From: Alphaproteobacteria bacterium
Lineage (GTDB): Bacteria > Pseudomonadota > Alphaproteobacteria > UBA6615
Direction of reading: 5' to 3'
DNA length: 17,801 bases
Assembly (NCBI GenBank): GCA_030831135.1
Contig: JAURLR010000061.1
Location: forward strand, 1 to 17,801
Positions within the stretch are counted from its first letter, which is position 1, and each line of letters starts with the position of its first letter. Below, piece by piece: positions 1 through 6,175 of the stretch. The translations under genes were made by a program, and so were the position numbers. The notes under the pieces were generated by a model. That model saw only the letters and a list, made by a program, of their open reading frames with translations, ran no database searches and was not told the DNA's origin.

Positions 1-46
1 CTATCATATCGAAGCGATCTAGGGATTACGGACAGGGACAAATATC

Positions 47-715
47 ATGACGGATCAACTTCTCAGCGGCCCGGGCTTCGAACCCGCATCGGGCGGCGCT
101 GCAAGACAACTCATCGTATTCCTGCACGGACGCGGGGCGAATGGCGATGACCTGATCGGGCTGGCCCCGATCCTGGCCGAGCAGTTTCCCGATGCGGCAT
201 TTCTGAGCCCCGATGCACCGCTGCGGCTCGAAGGGTTTCCTTCGGGGTTGCAGTGGTTCGATTCCTCCAACCGCGATCCCGAACACATGGCTGCCGGCGT
301 GCGCGCGGCAGCACCGGCGCTTGACGCGTTTCTCGATCATCATCTGAATCGGCTCGGTCTGGGCGATCAGGACCTCGCCATTTTCGGGTTCAGTCAGGGG
401 TGCCGGATGGCGCTCCATGTGGGCTTGCGGCGCGCGCAGGCGCCCGCGGCAATTCTCGGGTTTTCAGGATCGCTGGCCGCGCCCGGATCACTGGCCGCCG
501 AGATCACGTCCCGCCCGCCGGTACTGCTGGTGCATGGCGATGCCGATGAGATCGTTCCCTATGCCTCGCTCGCCGAAGCCGAAGCGGCTTTGCGCGCTGT
601 TGATGTTCGGGTGACGGCGGTCACGCGGCCGGGGCTGGGACACGGGATCGACAATGAAGGGCTGGGCCATGCGATGGCGCAGTTGAAAGGTGTGTTTGGC
701 GCTTCCTCGGCGTAA
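47..715 (+). CDS. Phospholipase/carboxylesterase family alpha/beta hydrolase
   Basis: A 222-residue cytoplasmic serine hydrolase of the phospholipase/carboxylesterase (YpfH/Est-type) family, likely acting on small carboxyl esters or lysophospholipids. Seen: the oxyanion-hole stretch FLHGRGANGDDL (residues 25-36), the nucleophile elbow GFSQG with Ser116, the acid region HGDADEIVP with Asp167 as the likely charge-relay acid, and GLGHG with His199. The triad is complete and the length matches the family. There is no signal peptide. The ATG at 47 follows a purine-rich stretch (ACAGGGACAA) with acceptable spacing, and the protein aligns with the family from its first residues. The gene stands alone between the window edge and a 151-base gap. 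The family is confident; the physiological ester is unknown. Confidence 0.88.
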   Translation: MTDQLLSGPGFEPASGGAARQLIVFLHGRGANGDDLIGLAPILAEQFPDAAFLSPDAPLRLEGFPSGLQWFDSSNRDPEHMAAGVRAAAPALDAFLDHHLNRLGLGDQDLAIFGFSQGCRMALHVGLRRAQAPAAILGFSGSLAAPGSLAAEITSRPPVLLVHGDADEIVPYASLAEAEAALRAVDVRVTAVTRPGLGHGIDNEGLGHAMAQLKGVFGASSA

Positions 716-800
716 TCTGGTCTCTGAAAATATGACTGATTTGTTTCAAGCCATTGGGACAAAACAAGAAAAACATGAAAACGCGCAAAAAGGCTTTGAG

Positions 801-846
801 TTGAATCGTCTGCATTTCTAAGGTTCACGGAGACGATTGTTCCGTG
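801..846 (+). promoter_or_regulatory. Two interleaved inverted repeats in the leader of the HNH gene
   Basis: AATCGTC (804-810) is the reverse complement of GACGATT (832-838). CACGGA (826-831) is the reverse complement of TCCGTG (841-846). The 5' arm of the second repeat lies inside the loop of the first, so the two hairpins compete, or would form a pseudoknot with a very tight 2-base connecting loop. They sit 20-60 bases before the chosen start of the HNH gene. They could be an operator, a leader structure or chance. Confidence 0.3.
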
Positions 847-866
847 ATGGAACCCGGGAGGGGAGA

Positions 867-1427
867 ATGGACGTCGCGCTGGAGAAATGTCCGGCATTGG
901 TTCTGAACGCGGATTTTCGTCCGCTGAGCTATTTTCCGTTGTCGCTCTGGCCCTGGCAGGAGGCGGTGAAAGCCACGCTCATGGGCCGGGTCAACACGGT
1001 CGCCGAATACGACCGGGTCATCCGATCGCCCACCCTGGAAATCAATCTGCCCAGCGTTGTCTGCCTCAAGGAATATATCCGGCCCGCCGAACGCCCGGCC
1101 TTCACCCGGTTCAACGTGTTCCTGCGTGACCGGTTTACCTGCCAGTACAGCGGCCAGCGGCTGCCCGCCCATGAACTGACATTCGATCACGTCATTCCGC
1201 GCTCACGTGGCGGGCGGACCAGTTGGGAGAACGTGGTCACGGCGTCGAGCGACTGGAACCTGCGCAAGGCGAACAAGACGCCGAAGGAAGCGGGGATGCA
1301 TCTGCTGAACGAACCGCGTCAGCCGACCACCCACGAACTGATCGAACATGGTCGCGCCTTCCCGCCGAACTTCCTCCACGAAAGCTGGAGCGATTACCTC
1401 TACTGGGATTCCGAACTCGACGCGTAG
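867..1427 (+). CDS. HNH endonuclease family protein with degenerate zinc site
   Basis: A 186-residue HNH-family protein that fits the alphaproteobacterial family starting MDVALEKCPALVLNADFRPL. Seen: the HNH core at residues 91-134, with the DHVIPRSRGGR loop (Asp107, His108 as general base), Asn122 in WENVV, and Asn131 and Lys134 in WNLRK. In the usual members I recall, two CxxC pairs hold a structural zinc (CQYCG and ACxxCN). Here they read CQYSG and ASSDWN, so only Cys92 of the four remains. ATG 867 is chosen because GGGAGGGGAG sits directly upstream and conserved sequence begins there; a TTG in frame at 837 is less likely. The gene is convergent with coq7 and ends 5 bases before the coq7 stop. 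Role unknown: a nuclease, or a nuclease-fold protein without activity. Confidence 0.85.
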   Translation: MDVALEKCPALVLNADFRPLSYFPLSLWPWQEAVKATLMGRVNTVAEYDRVIRSPTLEINLPSVVCLKEYIRPAERPAFTRFNVFLRDRFTCQYSGQRLPAHELTFDHVIPRSRGGRTSWENVVTASSDWNLRKANKTPKEAGMHLLNEPRQPTTHELIEHGRAFPPNFLHESWSDYLYWDSELDA

Positions 1428-1432
1428 TCTCG

Positions 1433-2023
1433 CTAGACCCGCGTGGAGAGCCAGATCGCGGCGCGGGATCCGGCTTTGACGGCTTGCGAGAACAACCGGT
1501 AGCCAGGTGCGGCCTCGGCGTCATGTTCGAGGCCGGTGTCCTTGTGCTCGAGTTCTTCGGCCCGGAACTCCTCAATCATCTCGCGCAGTTCGCGTTCGTC
1601 TTCGCCCAGCTGGTCGGCCTGATGGGCGTAGTGTTCCTCGATGACCTCCTCGACGGCGACCGTACAGGCCATGGCGGCGCGCTCTCCCAGTGCGGCGCTG
1701 GCCGCGCCGAGGGCAAATCCGGCGGCATGCCAGACGGGCGAGAGAATCGTCGGGCGGACCCGGCGTTCGACGATCAGCCGGTCGAAGGCATCGAGATGTT
1801 TCTGTTCCTGCGCGGCCATGTGCCGGATCGTATCCCCGACCGGCCGCTTGCCCAGCACCGCAAGCTGGCCTTCGTAAATGCGTGCCGCGCCGTATTCGCC
1901 GGCGTGATCGACGCGGATCATCCGCTCGATCAGGGTTTTCGGGTCCGGGTCACCGGGTAACCGGTCGTCGCCGGTGCGTTTGGGGCGCGGGGCCTTGTGT
2001 TCGCTCATGGTGTTTTCGCTCAT
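1433..2023 (-). CDS. coq7: Coq7-family 3-demethoxyubiquinol hydroxylase
   Basis: Di-iron monooxygenase that hydroxylates a late ubiquinone precursor at the inner face of the cytoplasmic membrane. Seen in 196 residues: RMIRVDHAGEYGA with Glu43, EQKH (Glu73, His76), EEVIEEH (125-131) and EELEH (Glu157, His160). This is the Glu and ExxH ligand set of a four-helix ferritin-like di-iron centre. Residues 99-116 are hydrophobic and may dip into the membrane. The start at 2023 overlaps the dsbB stop as ATGA; a second ATG at 2008 (MSEHK) is also possible. The gene is co-directional and probably translationally coupled with dsbB. Many bacteria use the flavoprotein UbiF for this step, so a Coq7 fits an alphaproteobacterium. 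Family assignment is very confident. Confidence 0.95.
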   Translation of the reverse strand: MSENTMSEHKAPRPKRTGDDRLPGDPDPKTLIERMIRVDHAGEYGAARIYEGQLAVLGKRPVGDTIRHMAAQEQKHLDAFDRLIVERRVRPTILSPVWHAAGFALGAASAALGERAAMACTVAVEEVIEEHYAHQADQLGEDERELREMIEEFRAEELEHKDTGLEHDAEAAPGYRLFSQAVKAGSRAAIWLSTRV

Positions 2024-2550
2024 GCCGTCTTCCGCCAGAACATGCAGGCCGCTCCCATCGATGCTGCTGCAAACACAAGAGAGGCGAGGAAGTTCCATCC
2101 TGTCATGGAAATCCCGAGCAGGGACCATGCCACCTCGTCGCAGCGGACAATCGGTGTGGCGAACAGCTTTTCGCGAAGCTCGTCGATCGAGAGATTCGCA
2201 TCGTTCATCCCGCCGCCACAGGCCGCCAGCCCTTGCCACCAGCCCTGTTCGACGCCGACATGAAATCCGGCAACACCCGCGCCGGCCAGAAACACCAGTG
2301 CGCAGAGGATCGCAAAGACGGCAAGGCCGCGTCGCCCGATCTGTCGGACGAGGGGGATCGCGAGCGCGGAGATGACGAGAATGATCCAGTAGGGCCAGCG
2401 CTGATACAGGCAAAGGATGCAGGGCTGCAGTCCACCGATCAGCTGGAACCCCCAGGCGATGGCCAGCATCGACCCGCTCGCCAGAATGGTCGCGACAGGC
2501 CAGAGGCGGGGTTGACGGGTCAGCGCGGCAGCGATGCGTTCGGAAACCAT
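2020..2550 (-). CDS. dsbB: Disulfide bond formation protein B
   Basis: Inner-membrane thiol oxidase that reoxidises DsbA and passes electrons to ubiquinone. Seen in 176 residues: four hydrophobic segments (about 18-36, 53-69, 76-98 and 147-170), a first-loop CxxC at Cys44 and Cys47 in LQPCILCLYQRW, and a second periplasmic loop with Cys111 and Cys137. All four redox cysteines are present, as is the basic residue (Arg51) after the CxxC that in DsbB contacts the quinone. The start MVSERIAAAL at 2550 is chosen because upstream codons lie in the spacer after the DedA-like gene. It is 32 bases downstream of that gene and overlaps coq7 by 4 bases. No DsbA is present in the window. Confidence 0.93.
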   Translation of the reverse strand: MVSERIAAALTRQPRLWPVATILASGSMLAIAWGFQLIGGLQPCILCLYQRWPYWIILVISALAIPLVRQIGRRGLAVFAILCALVFLAGAGVAGFHVGVEQGWWQGLAACGGGMNDANLSIDELREKLFATPIVRCDEVAWSLLGISMTGWNFLASLVFAAASMGAACMFWRKTA

Positions 2551-2582
2551 GTGTTCGATATAGGGACTTCGCGGCGTTGGCG

Positions 2583-3170
2583 CTAGAAGACGTACTTGAT
2601 CATCAGGAATCCGCCGATCAGCAACACCACGCAGGCCAGTGCGACCCAGCCGAGATACTTCTCGACAAATTGCCGGATTGGCGGGCCGAAATACCAGATC
2701 AGCGCCGCGACCAGGAAAAACCGCAGGCCGCGCGAACCCAGCGAGGCGATGCCGAAGATCAACGGGTCCAGCTGCGTGACGCCGCTGGCAATCGTGACCA
2801 CCTTGTAGGGGAAGGGCGTGAGGCCGAAGACGGCAACGATCCAGGCGCCCATCTCGTTGTACTGCACGGTAAAACGCAGGAACGTGTCCTGGAAACCGTA
2901 GAAGTCGATGATCGGGCGGCCCACAGTCTCGAACAGGCTTGCCCCGATGAAATAGCCGAAATAGCCCCCCGCGACCGATGCCAGCGTACAGAGCGTGGCC
3001 AGCCACCAGGCGCGCTGGCGTGCTGCAAGTATCATCGCGATCAGAAGCACATCGACCGGGATCGGAAAGAAGGAGCTCTCGATGAAGGCGATGAAGACCA
3101 GTGCCCAGACAGCGTGCGGAGATGCGCCCAGCCGCATGGTCCAGTCATAAAGGGCGCGCAACATGCTCAT
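2583..3170 (-). CDS. DedA/YqaA-family membrane protein (VTT domain)
   Basis: A 195-residue polytopic protein of the DedA/SNARE-associated superfamily, closest in form to the YqaA subgroup (COG1238 type). Family members are implicated in lipid scrambling or membrane homeostasis. Seen: the signature FIESSFFPIPVDVLLIAM near residue 27, a glycine-rich re-entrant region (ASVAGGYFGYFIGASL), then FGLTPFPYKVVTIASGV with the proline and lysine typical of the VTT second half, and two C-terminal membrane helices ending MIKYVF. The start MSMLRALYDW at 3170 is preferred; an internal Met at 3164 is possible. It lies in the same direction as dsbB and coq7 and probably leads their operon. The family is sure; the substrate is not. 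Confidence 0.9.
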   Translation of the reverse strand: MSMLRALYDWTMRLGASPHAVWALVFIAFIESSFFPIPVDVLLIAMILAARQRAWWLATLCTLASVAGGYFGYFIGASLFETVGRPIIDFYGFQDTFLRFTVQYNEMGAWIVAVFGLTPFPYKVVTIASGVTQLDPLIFGIASLGSRGLRFFLVAALIWYFGPPIRQFVEKYLGWVALACVVLLIGGFLMIKYVF

Positions 3171-3280
3171 GTGTCGTTCCGGGCGAGAGATTTGCGGCAC
3201 GCGCAGAATGGATGGCGCCGCGTCGATCTGCCCTGTAACAGCCCGGTTTTTGTCTGTCCACGATATCCGTGGCGAAAACG

Positions 3281-3511
3281 CTACTGCCGCCGAAGATCCC
3301 GGATGACGACAGTGGTGCCGTCCGCCCCAACTTCGGTCACCCAAAGCCCGGTATGGCTGAATATTTGCGGGTCTGATGCCAGCGCGCTGGTTTGGCCTGT
3401 GTCCGCGCGTGCGCTCCGCATGCCTGCGGCATCCGGGGCCAGGGCCATCAGGCCGATTACGGCCAGCCAGACGGCGATCAGCGCGGTCAGAACACTGAGT
3501 TGCGTGCGCAT
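3281..3511 (-). CDS. Small secreted or membrane-anchored protein, unknown function
   Basis: A 76-residue protein I do not recognise. It starts MRTQLSVLTALIAVWLAVIGLMALAP, a charged start followed by about 20 hydrophobic residues, as in a signal peptide or anchor. A cut could fall after the Ala-rich stretch near residue 36 (SARADT). The mature part would be about 40 residues, ending in a beta-like segment (GLWVTEVGADGTTVVIRDLRRQ). A good ribosome site (GAGGAG, 8 bases before the ATG at 3511) argues that it is a real gene. It lies 110 bases upstream of the DedA-like gene and in the same direction. Confidence 0.6.
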   Translation of the reverse strand: MRTQLSVLTALIAVWLAVIGLMALAPDAAGMRSARADTGQTSALASDPQIFSHTGLWVTEVGADGTTVVIRDLRRQ

Positions 3512-3616
3512 TGTTCTTCACTCCTCGAATTGTCGATATCTCCGAGATAGGGACAATCCGTCGGGACCGAAGTGATGCGGGTCACAGGCCGGTCGGTTTC
3601 TCATACGACTGCATGG

Positions 3617-3646
3617 TTGACGATGGCCCACCGCCGGAACTATGGA
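3617..3646 (+). promoter_or_regulatory. Candidate sigma-70 promoter of tRNA-Leu
   Basis: TTGACG (3617-3622) and TATGGA (3641-3646) are separated by 18 bases. Transcription would start near 3653, about 12 bases before the tRNA, which is a typical distance for a bacterial tRNA promoter. The assignment is by eye. Confidence 0.42.
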
Positions 3647-3664
3647 GTGTGCATGCAATCCCGT

Positions 3665-3751
3665 GCCCCTGTGGCGGAATTGGTAGACGCGGCAGACTCA
3701 AAATCTGTTTCTCGCAAGGGAGTGGGAGTTCAAGTCTCCCCGGGGGCACCA
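3665..3751 (+). tRNA. tRNA-Leu (anticodon CAA)
   Basis: An 87-base class II tRNA. The acceptor arm GCCCCTG (3665-3671) pairs with CGGGGGC (3741-3747, one G-T wobble), followed by discriminator A and an encoded CCA (3749-3751). The D-arm region contains GGCGGAATTGGTAGACGC. The anticodon stem CAGA/TCTG encloses the loop CTCAAAA, giving anticodon CAA, which reads UUG. The long variable arm expected for Leu follows, and then the T arm (GGGAG TTCAAGT CTCCC). It appears fully functional. Its 3' half from 3701 to 3745 recurs at 5643-5687. Confidence 0.97.
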
Positions 3752-4029
3752 ATTGTTTCAGTGTCTTGTGCGGTTTTTGAAATCGTCATGAGTTCCGCAT
3801 ATTTCCAGAAGCCAGCAAACGGAAATCGCTCTACGCTTTAAGCGGTGCGCCGATTTTTTTTGGATGAACTGCCAGAGCTTCTTGTGGCGATGCCAGAGTG
3901 GAAAATGCCTCTGCCCGACGAATCCCGCCAGCGTCCTGATGACGGCTGGATCGGACAATCCTGAAATCGACTCATCGCACATGCAACAATCCGCCCCACC
4001 ATAAGGGGTGCGACCCCAAGGAGGACGCC
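3752..4029. other. Longest spacer in the window: tRNA to lyase gene
   Basis: 278 bases with no convincing gene. It starts right after the tRNA CCA and contains the possible terminator at 3823-3861. It ends with a GGGGT-GCG-ACCCC hairpin (4005-4017) that directly abuts the ribosome site AAGGAGG (4018-4024) of the lyase gene. Its first 90 bases are much poorer in G+C than the coding sequence nearby, which suits the edge of an inserted segment. Confidence 0.5.
3823..3861 (+). terminator. Possible intrinsic terminator after tRNA-Leu
   Basis: AAATCG (3823-3828) can pair with CGATTT (3851-3856), enclosing an inner hairpin CGCT-TTA-AGCG (3834-3844). Eight T residues run from 3854 to 3861. The stem is weak and partly made of the T run, so the call is tentative. 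The surrounding spacer is AT-rich: 39 G+C in the 90 bases 3751-3840 by hand count. Confidence 0.35.
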
Positions 4030-4887
4030 ATGACCGACAAGAAGACTTTCAGACAGCTCGCCAGTGAAGCTGCACCGCTTGTTATCCCCGGTGCGCATGA
4101 TGCGCTGACCGCACGCATCATTGAGCAGACAGGTTTCGATGCCTTCATGATTGGCGGGTTCCAGATTGTTGGCGCGCGCTATGGCGTCCCGGATATCGGC
4201 TTGCTGGGGCTCGGCGAGATATCGGCCGGAGTTCGTGACATTCTTGCCGTTACGGATCTGCCCTGTCTGGTGGATGTCGACACCGGCTATGGCGACGTTA
4301 AGAATGCCGTCTACACGCTGAACCACTATGAGAAACTTGGCGCACAGGCGATCTTCATGGAGGACCAGTTGGCTCCCAAGCGCTGCGGCCATATGTCGGG
4401 CAAGCGCATTGTTCCGGTAGAGGAGATGGAAGCCAAGCTGCTTGCCTGCGCCGGTGAGCGTCTGAACCCCGACACGTTCATCATCGCGCGCACAGACGCC
4501 ATTGCCACAGATGGTCTCGACGAGGCCCTGCGCCGTGGAGAGCGATACATGAAGGCGGGGGCGGATGCGCTGTTCATCGAGGCACCGACCTCGATCGAAG
4601 ACATGCGGCGCATCTGCGAGGAACTCCCGGTGCCGCAACTCTCCAACATGATCGAGGGTGGCGTCACGCCACTGCTCTCACCTGCCGAGCTGGGCGAGAT
4701 CGGCTACAGCATCACAAGCTATGGCATCACGACGCTGATGCTCGCCGCCCGCACGATCCGGGACACCCTGGCCGACATCAAGAGCGGCGAGATGAAGCTC
4801 GCCAATACCGGCCTGTCCTTTCCCGAATATCTCGACATCGTGGACATGCCGCGATGGTCGGGGGTCGAGGACCGGTATCAAAACTGA
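4030..4887 (+). CDS. Isocitrate lyase/PEP mutase family protein (methylisocitrate-lyase-like)
   Basis: A 285-residue TIM-barrel enzyme of the isocitrate lyase/phosphoenolpyruvate mutase superfamily, which cleaves or rearranges 2-hydroxy or oxo dicarboxylic acids using Mg2+. Seen: VDVDTGYGD (81-89, metal and substrate loop), MEDQ (110-113), the flexible catalytic loop KRCGH with Cys119, and ARTDA (153-157). The CGH loop is the mark of true lyases (isocitrate, 2-methylisocitrate, dimethylmalate) rather than PEP mutase or oxaloacetate decarboxylase. The loop ends HMSGK, unlike the HRPNK I recall for PrpB, so the substrate is open. Strong ribosome site AAGGAGG. No methylcitrate synthase or dehydratase is adjacent. 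It lies inside the segment bounded by the tRNA-Leu repeats and is convergent with the NIPSNAP gene, 26 bases apart. Confidence 0.88.
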   Translation: MTDKKTFRQLASEAAPLVIPGAHDALTARIIEQTGFDAFMIGGFQIVGARYGVPDIGLLGLGEISAGVRDILAVTDLPCLVDVDTGYGDVKNAVYTLNHYEKLGAQAIFMEDQLAPKRCGHMSGKRIVPVEEMEAKLLACAGERLNPDTFIIARTDAIATDGLDEALRRGERYMKAGADALFIEAPTSIEDMRRICEELPVPQLSNMIEGGVTPLLSPAELGEIGYSITSYGITTLMLAARTIRDTLADIKSGEMKLANTGLSFPEYLDIVDMPRWSGVEDRYQN

Positions 4888-4913
4888 GTGTCGGCTCTTT
4901 TGTCTGACCCGCT

Positions 4914-5537
4914 CTAGCGCAGCGGCGAGAAGTCCGGAGCCAGCAACAGCTTGTTGTCCTGGGTGATGATCGCGCCCTTGGGAGAGCCCTTCGGTGGCCA
5001 CACGCCTTTCGCCACTCCTTCGTCGCGCACCTGCATGCGGTGTTCGAAGCTCTTGTAGGGCCAGATATGGATGTACTTGTTGAGGTCTCCCACATCGGTG
5101 TGCATGGCCATGGCGCAGGGCGAGAGTTCGTTGCGCGCGTCAATGGCGTCCTCCCAGCCCTTGATGATGCCGGGCATCGTGTGGGGATGGACCGTGTAGT
5201 AGCGGTATTCGAAGAGCGGCCCGTGCTCCCCGCTCAGAAACTCGGTCATGAAGGGGAATGGCCTGTAGATCTCGCTGTTCATCGCGTGGATCATCTCGTG
5301 CACATGGGGTGGCCAGACGCCGGTCTTCACTGCTTCGGCACGTACGGCGTCACGCTCACCAATATCCGCATAGGGCCAGATATGGATCACCTCGTTGAGC
5401 GGCCCGACCTCGGAATAGAAGAAGGCGGCCAGCGGCGACAATTGCTTGCGGCCGTTCTCATATGCCTCACCGAAGGCCTTCATAAAGTCGGGAACCGTGC
5501 GCGGTTTCAGCCGGTAGGTGCGAATTTCGTAGATCAT
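4914..5537 (-). CDS. Two-domain NIPSNAP family protein
   Basis: A 207-residue cytoplasmic protein made of two NIPSNAP-type ferredoxin-like (dimeric alpha-beta barrel) domains in tandem. Seen: LNEVIHIWPY (47-56) and LNKYIHIWPY (152-161), each followed by GVWPP (73-77 and 178-182), exactly 105 residues apart. It begins MIYEIRTYRLKP, the usual domain start, preceded by a G-rich ribosome site. Bacterial NIPSNAP proteins often sit beside catabolic genes, but their biochemical role is not settled. It points toward the lyase gene and shares the tRNA-Leu-flanked segment with it. Its promoter must lie in 5538-5743, which also holds the tRNA fragment. Confidence 0.88.
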   Translation of the reverse strand: MIYEIRTYRLKPRTVPDFMKAFGEAYENGRKQLSPLAAFFYSEVGPLNEVIHIWPYADIGERDAVRAEAVKTGVWPPHVHEMIHAMNSEIYRPFPFMTEFLSGEHGPLFEYRYYTVHPHTMPGIIKGWEDAIDARNELSPCAMAMHTDVGDLNKYIHIWPYKSFEHRMQVRDEGVAKGVWPPKGSPKGAIITQDNKLLLAPDFSPLR

Positions 5538-5642
5538 GTTGTTCCCCCCAGGAATGCGGATTGTTCAGATCCAAGTCTGAACCGCCCGGGATGGCGGGTC
5601 CAGTCTCCTGTGATCAGGGATCGATGGTCACGCCCTGTCTTG

Positions 5643-5687
5643 AAATCTGTTTCTCGCAAGGGAGCGGGCGTTCAGGTCTCCCCGGGG
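5643..5687 (+). repeat. Degraded direct repeat of the tRNA-Leu 3' half (candidate att remnant)
   Basis: Aligned by hand with 3701-3745 of the tRNA, 42 of 45 bases are identical. The first 22 are perfect and mismatches fall at 5665, 5669 and 5675. Similarity begins in the anticodon loop and stops in the acceptor stem, so discriminator and CCA are lost. A few bases further left (CCTGTG at 5607-5612) may be residual 5' similarity but are too weak to claim. The span matches the usual target of tyrosine recombinases that integrate into tRNA genes. The orientation is the same as the intact tRNA. It cannot be a working tRNA. Confidence 0.85.
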
Positions 5688-5743
5688 CTGCGAAGTTGCG
5701 ATAAGGTTGGATCGGGTGCTGTGAATTTCTGCACCGTTTTCCG

Positions 5744-6169
5744 ATGACAACCGAGCTGACCGATGCCCCATTTCCTGAAACCCGTTCTCACTCTTTTCTG
5801 CTCGCCGCCGTACTCACGGGTTGTGCGCGCGGTCCGATTTACGTGTTCCACAAGGACGATGTGACATGGGCCAGCTACAGCGCCGACCGGTCAAATTGCT
5901 TCGAGCAGCTTCGCGGGGACGCCCCGCTTGATCAGGCCAATGCGGATATCCCGAGGAGTTACGTACGCTCTGCCCCAACCGGTGGCTTTGTCGGCGGGTT
6001 CGCCGATGGCTGGAACAGGGCCAAGATGGAAACCGCCTGGGCTGATGAATGCATGATCCGCAAAGGGTATGCCGCACACGAGGTGTCGCTGGAAGAACGT
6101 CGTGCGCTCAACGACCTGCCCAGCGATGATGCGCGCACGGACTATCTGCGTGGCCTGAAACAGGAGTAA
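5744..6169 (+). CDS. Small lipoprotein-like protein, N-terminus apparently frameshifted
   Basis: A 141-residue reading frame with a lipobox LTGC (Cys at residue 27) preceded by SFLLAAV. The mature part is small, with three further cysteines and a glycine-rich GGFVGGFADGW; I do not recognise the family. In this frame the N-terminus (MTTELTDAPFPETRSHS) is a poor signal peptide. The ATG at 5763 in the next frame encodes MPHFLKPVLTLF, an ideal basic-then-hydrophobic start. One extra T in the run 5794-5797 would join it to LLAAVLTGC. The original gene was therefore probably 5763-6169 and is frameshifted here, by mutation or sequencing error. Neither start has a strong ribosome site. The stop lies 6 bases before the bicupin gene, whose ribosome site overlaps this gene's end. 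Confidence 0.6.
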   Translation: MTTELTDAPFPETRSHSFLLAAVLTGCARGPIYVFHKDDVTWASYSADRSNCFEQLRGDAPLDQANADIPRSYVRSAPTGGFVGGFADGWNRAKMETAWADECMIRKGYAAHEVSLEERRALNDLPSDDARTDYLRGLKQE

Positions 6170-6175
6170 TTTGCC

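Noticed and set aside
1..50. The tail of an upstream gene ending at 22 (in a frame reading YHIEAI) or at 50 (overlapping the first ATG as ATGA)
   Set aside because: Two frames offer an end and neither has enough sequence to tell, so no partial gene is called.
837..866. TTG start at 837 for the HNH gene
   Set aside because: ATG 867 has a far better ribosome site and matches the family start; 837 falls within the leader inverted repeats.
1690..3575. Long plus-strand frames (1690-2586 and 2577-3575) opposite dsbB and the DedA-like gene
   Set aside because: Their products are Arg-, Asp- and Gln-rich with no domain, while the minus strand encodes complete, recognisable proteins with good motifs.
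3838..4638. A 266-codon minus-strand frame reaching from the spacer into the lyase gene
   Set aside because: It is antisense to the catalytic motifs of the lyase and has no family features. I considered it as a cassette gene and dropped it.
5600..5690. A second functional tRNA-Leu
   Set aside because: The 5' half cannot form acceptor, D or anticodon stems, the anticodon loop is altered, and the discriminator and CCA are missing. Only the 3' half is recognisable.
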